Positions 35,583-45,119 are shown, numbered from the stretch's first letter. The stretch: DNA of 64,000 nucleotides from CBDFHB01 sp965250115 (GCA_965250115.1 CBDFNJ010000002.1:1302001-1366000); one strand, 5' to 3'. Numbers and translations: made by a program. Notes: generated by a model not told the origin, from the sequence alone.

Positions 35583-37370
35583 CTAGCGCTTTAGTCGGAA
35601 GCGGAACCGAACCCGACGAGCGTCTGGTCCGATTCGGAACACGAGCTCGTCGGGAGTGTGGGCTACGACCTGTCCTTCATCGATCGCGAAGCTTCCGAGC
35701 TCGAAGTAGGGCGCTCGGGAGGAGACAAACCGCCACCGGCCTTCGGCGAGGTTCCTCACGAATATCCCTTCGATGGCGTTGTCATCCGAGCGTCCAAGGA
35801 CGTCGTGGGTCGTCGGGCCCGAGCTATCCGTGATGTCGGTACGCTCACCATTGATCGTGACGCGTCCGCCTGCGCTGCCGTCACCGGGAGGAACGTCCAG
35901 CTGGCTGGTAAAGCGAGTCTGGATGCGTGCCGCGCTTTCGGAGCCTGCTCGGAGAGGGACGGAGGTGTTTATGGTGCGGGAGTTGTTGCTGACGGTGTCC
36001 GGCGGACTTGCGCTCGAGGCGTTCGCCGAGCTCGTCACTGCTGCATTGACTTGAATACTCACGGTGATCTGGAAGAAGGCGCCGGGACCGAGTGTCGCAT
36101 TCGAGCAACTCGCGTTGGGCGGTGTGAAAGTACAAGTAGAGAACCCACCGCTGACTAATCCGGTGTACGTAGGGAGGATGATACCCCCCGACAGCGAATG
36201 GTTGAAGCTCACTGAGTTGGCTGTGAGAGGCCCGTTGTTGCGTACGGTGATGACGTAGGTGGCCGTTCCGTTGACTGGCGTGTTAGCGGGACCGCTCATG
36301 AGGACTTCCACGTCCGCAGTCGTCGGCGGTCCCGGCCCCCCACCTCCGGGGGGCGGTTGGGTGCCTTCGACCCGAACCTCGCGCGAAATGCGGTCGGTGC
36401 CTCCATCGAGGGAGGCGACCGTCAGGTCGGCCGGGAAGACTCCCTCGTTGTTATAGAGGCGTGAGACGACGCGCCCCTCACGGTTCCCTCGACCGTCGTT
36501 GAAGTTCCAGGCGTAGGTCGCGATCCCGGCGCGGTCCGGCTGCGTGCAGGAGGCATCGAATCGTACCGTTCCTCCAACTGGAATTGTCGGCGGATCCGGG
36601 TTCGTATCGAAGCATGCCATCACGATCGACCCGGCTGGGCTCGTGGTCGTCGCCGGGGCGGAGGTCGTAACGGGGCTCGTTCCACCGCCAGGAGAACCAA
36701 CCGAGGTCGTCGTCGTGCTGCCGTCGCCCCCTGTGACGAGGAGCCCGACGCCCACCGCCCCGCCCCCGGCGGCCGCGACGGCAAGGGCCGTTCCGGCGCC
36801 GGCGCCCCCGGTTGCAACGACTCTGCCGGTCGCGGCAATGGTACCGACGATGCCTTCCGTCAAGAAGCCTGGAGGAAAACTGGCTCCCTCACCGGTGGCA
36901 CCGACGGTGATATTGGCGGGGCCTTCGAAGTACGCGGGCGGCGTTTTGTTGGTCTCGCGGCAGCTCGATTGGTCGACGACGACTTCGGGGTGGAACTCCG
37001 CGGTTCGGGCCGAGTTGAAGGCCGAATCGACGACCTCGAGGTAATAGATGACGCCAGAGATTTGGGGGCTTGGCTTTGGCAAAACCGCCTGATAGACGTC
37101 GCCTACCTGCGTCATCTCGACGTAGTAGAAGAGCGCGTAGATATCGGCGCGGAGGTAGGCCTTGATCGTAATGAGCTCGTCCGGAGGCTCGACGAGAGCC
37201 TCGAGAATAACGTTCTCGCCGGCGAGGATGCAGTTCAGTCCGGCGTGGAGAATACGAGGTCCGGGTTGGCTCGAAACCGTCGTACTGAAGAGCAACGAGA
37301 TGAACAGGAAGCAGGTGCTCGGGACTTTTCGGACTGCCCGAGGGGTATCAGGGCGGAGCTGGGGAAACAT
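35583..37370 (-). CDS. Exported surface protein with PKD and DUF11 domains
   Basis: A 595-residue protein with a signal peptide (FLFISLLFSTTVSS). In order: an Ig-like N-terminal part, a glycine/alanine-rich membrane-like stretch (about 185-215), a threonine/serine-rich linker, a PKD domain (GGTVRFDASCTQPDRAG...YAWNFNDG, about 265-335), a proline-glycine linker and a DUF11 domain (about 350-450, TYVITVRNNGPLTANSVSFN). It is probably exposed at the cell surface. Specific role unknown. Confidence 0.8.
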   Translation of the reverse strand: MFPQLRPDTPRAVRKVPSTCFLFISLLFSTTVSSQPGPRILHAGLNCILAGENVILEALVEPPDELITIKAYLRADIYALFYYVEMTQVGDVYQAVLPKPSPQISGVIYYLEVVDSAFNSARTAEFHPEVVVDQSSCRETNKTPPAYFEGPANITVGATGEGASFPPGFLTEGIVGTIAATGRVVATGGAGAGTALAVAAAGGGAVGVGLLVTGGDGSTTTTSVGSPGGGTSPVTTSAPATTTSPAGSIVMACFDTNPDPPTIPVGGTVRFDASCTQPDRAGIATYAWNFNDGRGNREGRVVSRLYNNEGVFPADLTVASLDGGTDRISREVRVEGTQPPPGGGGPGPPTTADVEVLMSGPANTPVNGTATYVITVRNNGPLTANSVSFNHSLSGGIILPTYTGLVSGGFSTCTFTPPNASCSNATLGPGAFFQITVSIQVNAAVTSSANASSASPPDTVSNNSRTINTSVPLRAGSESAARIQTRFTSQLDVPPGDGSAGGRVTINGERTDITDSSGPTTHDVLGRSDDNAIEGIFVRNLAEGRWRFVSSRAPYFELGSFAIDEGQVVAHTPDELVFRIGPDARRVRFRFRLKR

Positions 37371-37549
37371 GGTGGAGCCTCCGGTTGCGGCGCGGCGCGG
37401 CCAATCGGCGCGAGAATGAGTCCATCATTATATGCTGATGACGTCGCTCGGAAGCGGCGTCGGCCCGGAGGGGGGCGGGCACGACACTCTCACTCAAGCA
37501 GGAGGTGCCCGTACGTGTCCTAGATCACATTTCTTCGAGAAAACAACTG

Positions 37550-37563
37550 AGGGGATTTCCCCT
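37550..37563 (-). terminator. Weak hairpin after nrdJ
   Basis: On the minus strand AGGGGAAATCCCCT forms a short hairpin starting 15 bases after the nrdJ stop codon, followed by CAGTTGTTTTC. The U-run is poor, so a terminator role is only possible. Confidence 0.3.
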
Positions 37564-37577
37564 GCCCGGACGAGGGC

Positions 37578-40355
37578 TCAGGAGCAACCGCTGGTGCTAC
37601 CGCAGTTCAAGCACTTGTAGCAGCTACCGTTGCGCACCATGATGGAGCCGCAGGTCGAGCACGGCGGCGCATCCTCGAACATCCGAGGCATGTCGTCGCT
37701 CGCTTTCCGCTCCTCCGCGCCTACGGGTGTCGGCGTCTCCGAACCCGTGTCGGTCGCGGGAGTCGAGGCGGCCTGGACGGCCAGCGTCGATTCTGAATCC
37801 TCCAACAATCCGGCCAGCGCTCGCTGGTCGGCCGAGAGGAACTTGAGGGCCATCCAGCGGAAGATGTAGTCGGTAATCGATTTGGCGTAGGGAATTTGAT
37901 CGTTGCCGGTGAAACCCGAGGGCTCGAAACGCGTGTGGGCGAATTTGTCGACCAGCACCTCGAGAGGCACGCCGTATTGTAGGGCGTAGGAAATCGCTCG
38001 GGCGAAGGCATCCATGAGACCTGAGACCGCGGAGCCCTCCTTCGACATATTGATGAACAGCTCGCCCGGGCTCCCATCCTCGTACATGCCGACCGTGATG
38101 TAACCCTCGTGCCCGGCGATGTTGAACTTGTGCGTCAAGGCCTGACGCTCGACCGGAAGCTTGTGCTGGACGGGGCGTCCAGCATCGAGCGCTGCGGTCG
38201 CCTTTGCGCCTGAGGTGGTATTCAACGGTTGGGTTCGCTTCGATCCATCCCGATAGATCGCAATGGATTTGAGACCCAGCTTCCAGGATTCGTTATAGGT
38301 TTCCATGATCTCGTCGACGGTCGTCTCCTTCGGCATATTGACCGTCTTCGAGATGGCACCGGAGAGAAAGGGCTGAACGGCAGCCATCATTTTCACGTGC
38401 CCCATGTAATGGATTGCACGGTTTCCTCCGGGCGGTTGCACGGCGCAATCGAAAACCGGCAGATGCTCTTCGCGCAGATAGGGAGCACCATCGATGTAGC
38501 CCTTCTCGTGCACGTAGTCCAGGATTGCGGAGACCTCCTCCGCCTCGTAGCCTAACCGCTCCAGGGCGTGCGGGACCGTCTGGTTGACGATCTTCATGAG
38601 GCCTCCACCGACGAGCTTCTTGTATTTGACGAGAGCCAGGTCCGGCTCGACGCCCGTGGTGTCGCAATCCATCATCAGGCCGATCGTGCCCGTCGGCGCC
38701 AGGACGGAGGCCTGACCGTTTCGATAGCCGAACTCTTCGCCGAGCTCGACCGCCGCTTTCCAGACCTGCCTGGCGGCCTGGTACAGCTTCGGTTCGACGC
38801 GAGCCGGGTCGATGTCGTCCGTCGAATCCCGATGCATCCGCATGACGTCCAGCATGGGTTCTCGATTCCGCTCGTAGCCTTCAAAGGGCCCCGCAAAGGC
38901 CGCGATACGGGCGGATTGTTCGTAGGCCTGACCCGTCATGACGGCCGTGATGGCGGCAGCAGTGTCGCGCCCCCGGTCGCTATCGTAGGGAATCCCCTGG
39001 TACATGAGAAGCGCGCCCAGGTTTGCATAGCCGATCCCGAGAGGTCTATAGGCGTGGGAATTCTGCCCAATCTTCTCGGAGGGGTAGCTCGCGTTGCCGA
39101 CGATGATCTCCATCGCGGTGATGACTACCTCGACCGCACGCCGGAATGCGCCTACGTCAAACTGGCCGTCGGGCTTGAGGAACTTCATCAGGTTGAAGGA
39201 CGCCAAGTTGCAGGCGCTGTCGTCCAAGTACATGTACTCCGAGCACGGGTTGGACGCGTTGATGCGTGCGGTGCTCTTCGAAGTGTGCCATCGATTGATG
39301 GTGGTATCGAACTGCATGCCGGGATCTCCGCAGACGTGTGTTGACTCGGCGATCTTGCGGAGTACTTCCCGGGCTCGATAACGTCCCAATGCGTCGCCCG
39401 TCGTGATCGAGGGGGTTACCCACTCTTTGTCTTCGGCGACGGCCTTCATGAATTCATCCGTGACTCGAACGCTGTGATTGGCGTTCTGGTAGAAGATGGA
39501 GGCGTAGGCTTCTCCGTTGAAGGAGCCGTCGTAGCCCGCGTCGATAAGAGTCCAAGCCTTCTTTTCTTCCTTCAGCTTGCAGTCGATGAACTCGATGATA
39601 TCGGGATGGTCGACGTTTAAAATGACCATCTTCGCGGCGCGCCTCGTCTTGCCGCCGCTTCGAATCACCCCGGCGAAGGCGTCGTAGCCTTTCATGAAGG
39701 ACACCGGCCCGCTCGCGATCCCGCCACCGGATAGTCTCTCCTTGGAGCTCCGGATCGTGGAAAGGTTTGAGCCCGTGCCCGAGCCCCACTTGAACAACAT
39801 CCCTTCTGTCTTCGCGAGGTTGAGAATCGACCCCATCGTGTCGTCGACGGAGTTGATGAAACAGGCGGAGCACTGAGGTTTCACCTCGATGCCGCAATTG
39901 AACCAGACGGGCGAGTTGAACGAAGCGTATTGGTTCAGGAGCAGGAACGCGAGCTCGTCGCGGAAAGTTTCCGCGTCCGCATCGGCATCGAAGTAGCGGT
40001 CCTGCGAGCCCCAACGAGTGATGGTGTCGGCGACGCGCCCGACGAGCTGGCGCGCACTGTACTCACGCTCTCCCGTGTCGAGCGAGCCGTGAAAGTACTT
40101 CGAAGTCACGATATTGGTGGCCATCTGCGACCACCCCTTCGGAACCTCGACGTTCTTCTGCTCGAAGACCGTCTCGCCGTTCTCACCCTTGATCACCGCG
40201 TCGCGGATATCCCACTCGACGGCTTCGTAGGGCGAGACGCCTTCTTGGGTGAAAAAGCGTTCGAAGCGGAGTCCTTTGGGCTCACGGGCGGCGAGGGAGG
40301 GTGCGTCTGCCTCTGAATCCACCACGAGCGATATGTTCTTTTTCGTCGTCGCCAT
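37578..40355 (-). CDS. nrdJ: Vitamin B12-dependent (class II) ribonucleotide reductase
   Basis: A 925-residue adenosylcobalamin-dependent reductase that makes deoxyribonucleotides without needing or being harmed by oxygen. Visible features are VWFNCG and SACFINSVDDTMGSI, the active-site region NPCSEYMYLDDSACNLASFNL, GDPGMQFDT, and a C-terminal CxxC tail (CSTCGSIMVRNGSCYKCLNCG) that passes electrons. The ATG at 40355 follows a GGAGG site; a longer frame to 40478 lacks family similarity. A good promoter lies about 180 bp upstream. I saw no cobalamin riboswitch in the leader. Confidence 0.95.
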   Translation of the reverse strand: MATTKKNISLVVDSEADAPSLAAREPKGLRFERFFTQEGVSPYEAVEWDIRDAVIKGENGETVFEQKNVEVPKGWSQMATNIVTSKYFHGSLDTGEREYSARQLVGRVADTITRWGSQDRYFDADADAETFRDELAFLLLNQYASFNSPVWFNCGIEVKPQCSACFINSVDDTMGSILNLAKTEGMLFKWGSGTGSNLSTIRSSKERLSGGGIASGPVSFMKGYDAFAGVIRSGGKTRRAAKMVILNVDHPDIIEFIDCKLKEEKKAWTLIDAGYDGSFNGEAYASIFYQNANHSVRVTDEFMKAVAEDKEWVTPSITTGDALGRYRAREVLRKIAESTHVCGDPGMQFDTTINRWHTSKSTARINASNPCSEYMYLDDSACNLASFNLMKFLKPDGQFDVGAFRRAVEVVITAMEIIVGNASYPSEKIGQNSHAYRPLGIGYANLGALLMYQGIPYDSDRGRDTAAAITAVMTGQAYEQSARIAAFAGPFEGYERNREPMLDVMRMHRDSTDDIDPARVEPKLYQAARQVWKAAVELGEEFGYRNGQASVLAPTGTIGLMMDCDTTGVEPDLALVKYKKLVGGGLMKIVNQTVPHALERLGYEAEEVSAILDYVHEKGYIDGAPYLREEHLPVFDCAVQPPGGNRAIHYMGHVKMMAAVQPFLSGAISKTVNMPKETTVDEIMETYNESWKLGLKSIAIYRDGSKRTQPLNTTSGAKATAALDAGRPVQHKLPVERQALTHKFNIAGHEGYITVGMYEDGSPGELFINMSKEGSAVSGLMDAFARAISYALQYGVPLEVLVDKFAHTRFEPSGFTGNDQIPYAKSITDYIFRWMALKFLSADQRALAGLLEDSESTLAVQAASTPATDTGSETPTPVGAEERKASDDMPRMFEDAPPCSTCGSIMVRNGSCYKCLNCGSTSGCS

Positions 40356-40535
40356 TTTCGCCTCCGCGTCGGGAGAATACCAATCCGATCGGGGTCCTTT
40401 GGCCATCCCAAGCGAACCCGCTTCAGAAACTCCCACCGTAGCCTTGACCCCCCGAAGGGGGAAGGCGCTCACTGTCAACTCAAGACTGACTTTGGAACAA
40501 GACCGTTGTTTGGTTACCTTAGCCTTTGATTTGAT
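40356..40535 (-). other. Long nrdJ leader with bulged hairpin
   Basis: About 170 nt lie between the promoter and the nrdJ start. The leader contains a hairpin at 40442-40467: five-base arms GCCTT/AAGGC, a three-base bulge, then CCCCC/GGGGG around a GAA loop. The cobalamin riboswitch core is not recognisable, and neither is an NrdR box. Function unknown. Confidence 0.4.
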
Positions 40536-40565
40536 TTTATAAGCGGACCGAACTTATGCTGTCAA
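40536..40565 (-). promoter_or_regulatory. nrdJ: Sigma-70-type promoter for nrdJ
   Basis: On the minus strand TTGACA (40560-40565) is followed after an 18-base spacer by TATAAA (40536-40541), close to consensus at both boxes, in an AT-rich patch. From here to the IS5 end at 40837 there is AT-rich non-coding sequence in which I see no gene. Confidence 0.65.
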
Positions 40566-41306
40566 GGAAAAAATACTAGATTTTGCGTCGTCTGTCCAGT
40601 GACCATACTAAATGTTGGGGCTCGTGACGCGAACGTACTGAGTGTGAGTTATTTAGCAGCACTGGGGTGACGAGGCCGGATTCTCAGACAGAAAATAAAC
40701 AAATAGATCTAAAGTGTAAGAAATTTCCCTAAATGCGAGTGACGAGAAATCAGTTAACTGGGATCTCCTCAAGTGCTGCTTTAACTATGGGATGGGCGCT
40801 CCGCATGGTTGTCGACGGCAAAAACACTGACGTTTTGTTGCCTTGGTGCAGAACTCCGATAGAGGCCGATAGCTCGCTTGGCCCCGACTCCCATCATCCG
40901 ATCATCTCGCTATCAGGCATCCCGAGCGCCGTCATGGTGTTCAGAATCTTGCACCCGATCCTTGCCTCGACTCTCTGTGCCGCCAACCCTCTCGCTCGCA
41001 TCGCTGAGCCCACGATAGCCTTGTAGCGATGGAACGTTGTCTCGACTTTGCTCCGTTTGCTGTAGCCCGATTCTGTGTGCCACTTTCGTTTGCCGAGCCG
41101 AGCTTGTGCTGCAATGTTGCGATTGCGCTGTCGGCTGCTCGCCGGCCCCGATGCGAGCTGGGCGCCCTTGCGCGGCGGTATCAGCACCCTCGGCGAGCGA
41201 TGAGCGCTGTGATTCTCGATCGCCTCATAGACGCCGCTGGCGTCGTATGCGGTGTCTGAACCGCCCCGGGTTTCCCGGAGACTCCAACTCTTGAGAGGAT
41301 GGAGTC

Positions 41307-41627
41307 ATGACAAGACGAAGCAGGTATTCACCGGAGGTAAAAGAGCGCGCAGTGCGGATGGTTTTCGACCAGCAGGCTCAGCACGAATCTCAGTGGTCAG
41401 CGATCTCATCGATTGCGTCGAAGATTGACTGTACGCGGGAAACGCTACGCACGTGGGTGCGGCGAGCAGAGCGTGATGCTGGGAAACGAGCGGGACTGAC
41501 GACGGACGAGCGTCAGCGGCTGAAGGAGCTTGAGCGAGAGAACCGTGAGCTAAAGCGGGCGAACGAGATCCTTCGCAAGGCGTCGGCGTTTTTCGCCCAG
41601 GCGGAGCTCGACCGCCGACCGAGGTGA
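41307..41627 (+). CDS. IS3 OrfA, DNA-binding protein
   Basis: A 106-residue OrfA. It has a helix-turn-helix (YSPEVKERAVRMVFDQQ, then CTRETLRTWVRRAERDAG) and a C-terminal leucine-zipper helix (LKELERENRELKRANEILRKASAFFAQAELD). It recognises the IS ends and pairs with OrfB. OrfB overlaps it by four bases (GTGA). I see no typical A6G slippery site in the overlap, so re-initiation looks more likely here than the usual -1 frameshift. Confidence 0.92.
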   Translation: MTRRSRYSPEVKERAVRMVFDQQAQHESQWSAISSIASKIDCTRETLRTWVRRAERDAGKRAGLTTDERQRLKELERENRELKRANEILRKASAFFAQAELDRRPR

Positions 41628-42541
41628 ATGTGTTGTTCGTGGACGCGAACCGTGAAAATTACGGGGTCGAGCCGATCTGCCGGATGCTTCCGATCGCCCC
41701 GTCGACCTATTACGAGCAGAAAGCGAGAGAGAAGGACCCAAGCCGCCAGCCAGCGAGAGCGAAGCGCGACGTCCAACTCCGCGGCGAGATTCGTCGTGTA
41801 CGGCAAGAGAACTTTGACGTGTATGGCGTGCGCAAGGTCTGGCGTCAGCTGTGCCGTGAGGGCCGCGACGTGGCTCGATGCACGGTGGCCCGTCTGATGC
41901 GTGAAATGGGTCTCCAGGGCGCGGTCCGTGAACGTCGATTCAAGACGACGAAGCCGGATTCGAGCGGCGCTCGCCCGATGGACCTCGTGGAGCGCGACTT
42001 CAACGCCACACGCCCGAACGAGCTCTGGGTCTCGGACCTGACCTACATTGCCACGTGGCGCGGCTTCGTGTATGTCGCCTTCGTCATCGACGTCTTCGCT
42101 CGACTCATCGTCGGTTGGCGAGCGACGACATCGTTGACTGCCGGCATCGCTCTCGATGCGTTGGAGCAGGCGCTGCACGAGCGCCGACTAAACCCAGAAG
42201 ATCCATTGGTGCATCACAGCGATCGCGGCGTGCAGTACGTCTCGACCCGTTACACCGAGCGGCTCGCCGAGGCGGGTATTGAGCCGTCCGTCGGCAGCCG
42301 AGGCGACTCTTACGATAACGCTTTGGCTGAATCCATCATCGGCCTCTACAAGACCGAGGTGATCCGTCGACGTGGGCCCTGGCGTGGTCTCGAAGACGTT
42401 GAGTTCGCCACCCTCGAGTGGGTCCATTGGTACAACACGCAACGACTCTTGGAGCCGATCGGAAATGTCTCCCCCGTCGAGTACGAGATGAACTACTATC
42501 GGTCGCAGGAAGGCTCGCTAGAGATGGCGAGACTCAACTAA
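41624..42541 (+). CDS. IS3 OrfB, DDE transposase
   Basis: A 305-residue transposase with an HTH_21-type N-terminus (YGVRKVWRQL). The rve catalytic core has Asp in WVSDLTYI, Asp in HHSDRGVQY and Glu in DNALAESIIGLYKTE, all present. It ends WYNTQRLLEPIGNVSPVEYE as in IS3 relatives. The frame is complete. Confidence 0.94.
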   Translation: MNVLFVDANRENYGVEPICRMLPIAPSTYYEQKAREKDPSRQPARAKRDVQLRGEIRRVRQENFDVYGVRKVWRQLCREGRDVARCTVARLMREMGLQGAVRERRFKTTKPDSSGARPMDLVERDFNATRPNELWVSDLTYIATWRGFVYVAFVIDVFARLIVGWRATTSLTAGIALDALEQALHERRLNPEDPLVHHSDRGVQYVSTRYTERLAEAGIEPSVGSRGDSYDNALAESIIGLYKTEVIRRRGPWRGLEDVEFATLEWVHWYNTQRLLEPIGNVSPVEYEMNYYRSQEGSLEMARLN

Positions 42542-43245
42542 AACAGTCTCCGGAAAACCCGGGGCGGTTCAGTCAGCTCTGGCCGATGAGATGGGACTGT
42601 CGATCTGTGCGACAAGCGATGCAACCCGCGATGAATCGCGGGCTCTTTTGCTCGTCAGCTCGCCGGCGACGACTTCGCCAGTCTGCTCGTCGACACACAG
42701 ATGGAGCTTGCGATAGTCCCTGCTCTTTGGTGCTCTGCGCAGCTGGCCGGCGTGGACAGCGAGACCGCTGCTGTCGATCAAGATGTGCAACGGCGTCTTC
42801 TGCTTGTCTTGGTAGAAGGGGACCTTACCCAGCTTCGCCTTGCGCCTCGAAATCGTGGTGTGATCGGGCACATCATTGTCTAGCTTCATCAGAGCGAACA
42901 ACGATCGCAGCAATCCCTCGCTCTGCCTAGATGACAGATGAAACACCATGCCCAGGGTGACAGCCGTCTCGATGGCGTGGTTCGAGTACTTGCGTTGACG
43001 GCCCGGTTTCCTCCTCCTCGGCCGGGGCGCGTCCCAGTTCACAAGCTTGCCGGCGGTGAGCGAGATCCAGACGGTCAGGCTCCCACGGTTGCGTAGACCC
43101 GCCTCATATTCACGCCAATTCCTCACGCGATAGGCCTTCTTCACATACTTCCGCTGAGTGCGTTTGAAAATGCTCATGGGGAACCTCGAATCCGTGAGTA
43201 CAGGACAATTGTGGACCGAGATCGCGAGTTGTGCACCAAGGCAAC

Positions 43246-43428
43246 ATGGCGCCGAGCGCCCCCAGAAAGCTCTCCCCGTCATGGAATACCCGAACTCGAT
43301 GCCCCGCCTTCATGAAGAAAACGCTCGACGAGATCACAGAGATTACGGTCGTCGTCCACGAGCACGACGAGGCTCTGGCGATCGTCTCGGGCTTGCTCTT
43401 GGTCGCTGGCGAGGCTGGCGCTACTCAT
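43246..43428 (-). pseudogene. Response-regulator remnant cut by the IS5 element
   Basis: From the ATG at 43428 the minus strand encodes VVLVDDDRNLCDLVERFL, the start of a receiver domain. It continues, in a shifted frame, as KAGHRVRVFHDGESFLGALGA and ends at the IS5 terminus. About 55 residues remain, lacking the phosphoacceptor site. The sequence beyond the other IS5 end does not continue the domain. Confidence 0.6.
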
Positions 43429-43635
43429 CTTTAGTGCTCAATCTTATTCGAGTGCTCGGTCGCCTCCTCGGCTCCCTCGCTGGCCCTCGCTCCTCGCTCG
43501 GGCCTTTTACGGCCCACTCGGGCCGGTCTCGCGGCAGAGATGCATAGGGTGCCGCTCGAAAGGACTGCCGATGCCTGTGCGGCCCAGCCTGGATTAGCTT
43601 TCGCCTGCGAGGCGAATCTGCCTTCTTATCAAGTA

Positions 43636-43649
43636 GTTAGTATACTAAC
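43636..43649. promoter_or_regulatory. 14-bp perfect palindrome, operator-like
   Basis: GTTAGTATACTAAC is a perfect palindrome containing a -10-like TATACT. It resembles operators of MarR/TetR-type dimers, but no regulator gene is adjacent. It lies in a non-coding stretch (43429-43824) after the response-regulator remnant. Confidence 0.4.
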
Positions 43650-43725
43650 CCCGCGGCGGGATGAGCAAAGGCTCTCTCGCCGTTCGAAAGATCCGAACGA
43701 CGACGGCCGGGCTGCAGGAGGGGGG

Positions 43726-43769
43726 GCCTCCCCTGAGATCTCATTGGGGGACAAGATCTCAGGGGAGGC
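43726..43769. terminator. 16-bp perfect inverted repeat downstream of the lipoprotein gene
   Basis: GCCTCCCCTGAGATCT at 43726-43741 is the exact complement of 43754-43769, with a 12-base loop. It lies 56 bases past the stop codon of the minus-strand lipoprotein gene. There is no U-run on either side, so it may be a structural 3' end or repeat rather than a classic terminator. Confidence 0.45.
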
Positions 43770-43824
43770 GATCGGGCCGAGGGGGTCGTCTCGGTCCCGA
43801 GGCTCTCATTCTTTCAATCCTCAT

Positions 43825-44922
43825 TCAGTTGCCGACTCGAAAGTTCGAGTACTTGGCGCCGACCACGGACTCGCCCCTCTCGGCGATTCCGAGCTCGAGA
43901 TAGTGGACGTCGGGGCGATAGGTGCGGTTGTAGCCCACATCGATCTCGACACCGCCGTCGACGTAAACCCGAACGCGATTCCCGTTACCGGAGGGGCCCC
44001 ACTCGAGCCTGAAACGATAGGTGCGGTTCGGGTTCCACGCGAGGAAGTTCGATCCCTCGTCGTGTTGCTCACCGTTGGTGATCCATCGCAGACGAAGGTA
44101 CGGCGGGTTGTGAGGATTCGGATGGAGCTTCTGAATATGTACACGGTAAGGATTCGCGCGGTAGGACCCCGCGGACGGATCCCACATCCCAAAGAGCATG
44201 AATTGGTCGGGTGAGCTATTGATCTCCCGAAGTCCGCTCACGTCGAACTCGACCCAGCCGCTTTCCATCGGAGAAACTTCGTAACGAATGTAGTTACCCG
44301 GACTCGTGACTTGCCAGCCGCCAGACGTAAACTGACCACCGCTCACTTCGCCGACGGTGCCGCCAATGAGCGGATCGGAGATTATCGTTCCCGCGGACGG
44401 CGGTGGGGCGGGTGACGGGCCCGGCGGCGACGTGGAGGTACCAACTGCAAATTCGGCCGTTGCAGAGAAGTCGCTATCAGTCGTGCCGGTGCGGGCCCGA
44501 ACCCGCCAATAGTGGGTGCCTTGAGGGAGTGTGCGGTCGACGACCCACGTCGTCCTTCCATCCTGTCCCTCTGGAACTTGGTTGGACTGCGCCAGGAGTA
44601 CGGTGAAGGTTGACTCCGACGCGACCTGGAACAAGTACGTTGCGGGCTCGGCGCCCTGCCGTGCGGAGTTCAGCACCGTCAGAGCCGGCTGCGCCTCGCT
44701 GACCGTGCTTCCGGACAGGGGATCCGCGATAATGGGCGGTGTGACGACGGCGGATCCGGATCCTGTACTTCCTGATGTGAAAACCACGGTCGCGTCGCCG
44801 GAGACCGCGTCGCTGCCTACCGTGCCAGTGGGAAGGACGTCCTCTTCGATTTTGCAGCCGAAGGACAAGGGCAGGGCCAGGAGCGCGATGGTGAGGACTC
44901 TTCGGATGTTTTCCCGGCCCAT
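43825..44922 (-). CDS. Exported lipoprotein with Ig-like and lectin-like domains
   Basis: A 365-residue lipoprotein starting at MGRENIRRV, with lipobox LSFGC. A linker rich in Thr/Ser/Gly is followed by a fibronectin-like domain (about 75-165, TYLFQVASESTFTVLL...TTWVVDRTLPQGTHYWRVRARTGTTDSDFS). After a proline linker comes a C-terminal concanavalin-like sandwich (GWVEFDVSGL, YRFRLEWGPSGNGNRVRVYVDGG) of the kind found in polysaccharide-binding or lyase proteins. The function is probably carbohydrate binding at the cell surface, by inference. Confidence 0.75.
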   Translation of the reverse strand: MGRENIRRVLTIALLALPLSFGCKIEEDVLPTGTVGSDAVSGDATVVFTSGSTGSGSAVVTPPIIADPLSGSTVSEAQPALTVLNSARQGAEPATYLFQVASESTFTVLLAQSNQVPEGQDGRTTWVVDRTLPQGTHYWRVRARTGTTDSDFSATAEFAVGTSTSPPGPSPAPPPSAGTIISDPLIGGTVGEVSGGQFTSGGWQVTSPGNYIRYEVSPMESGWVEFDVSGLREINSSPDQFMLFGMWDPSAGSYRANPYRVHIQKLHPNPHNPPYLRLRWITNGEQHDEGSNFLAWNPNRTYRFRLEWGPSGNGNRVRVYVDGGVEIDVGYNRTYRPDVHYLELGIAERGESVVGAKYSNFRVGN

Positions 44923-45119
44923 GCTACCCCGTCCTGGTTGGTATCTAACCTCGGCGAATGCTCTTGCCAAGAGTCCATCCACCGCAACTTCGAACTGTAC
45001 AGGAAAGATCTCTTGTTTGCAATGGTTTTTGACAGATTTTCTTAGGAATCACTTTAGGTATCTCGTCAAAACTCTCTTATTTGATGCTGCCTTGTAATAG
45101 CTGAATTTATACGAGGGAG

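Larger units (their letters stand above)
41257..42572 (+). mobile_element. IS3-family insertion sequence, apparently complete
   Basis: A 1316-bp element with 27-bp terminal inverted repeats differing at one base (41257-41283, starting TGAACCGCCCCGGG, and 42546-42572). It is flanked by a 3-bp duplication GTC (41254-41256 and 42573-42575). It carries both IS3 reading frames intact and may still be active. It lies inside an IS5 transposase gene, so it is the younger insertion. Confidence 0.93.
40894..43177 (-). pseudogene. IS5-family transposase, interrupted by IS3
   Basis: N-terminal part 42573-43177 (MSIFKRTQRKYVKKAY..., the DDE first Asp in LHILIDSSGLAV, ending SSARAD) and C-terminal part 40894-41256 (TAYDASGVYEAIENHS..., with the catalytic Glu in KVETTFHRYKAIVG). 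Joining them across the 3-bp duplication GTC gives one uninterrupted transposase. The gene was therefore intact when IS3 jumped in and is now split. Confidence 0.88.
40837..43245 (-). mobile_element. IS5-type element, split by an IS3 insertion
   Basis: Bounded by inverted repeats: GTTGCCTTGGTGCA at 40837-40850 is the exact complement of 43232-43245, and similarity extends about six more bases inward. Without the nested IS3 the element would be about 1.1 kb. No matching target duplication is visible at its outer ends. Its right end abuts a response-regulator remnant. Confidence 0.82.
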
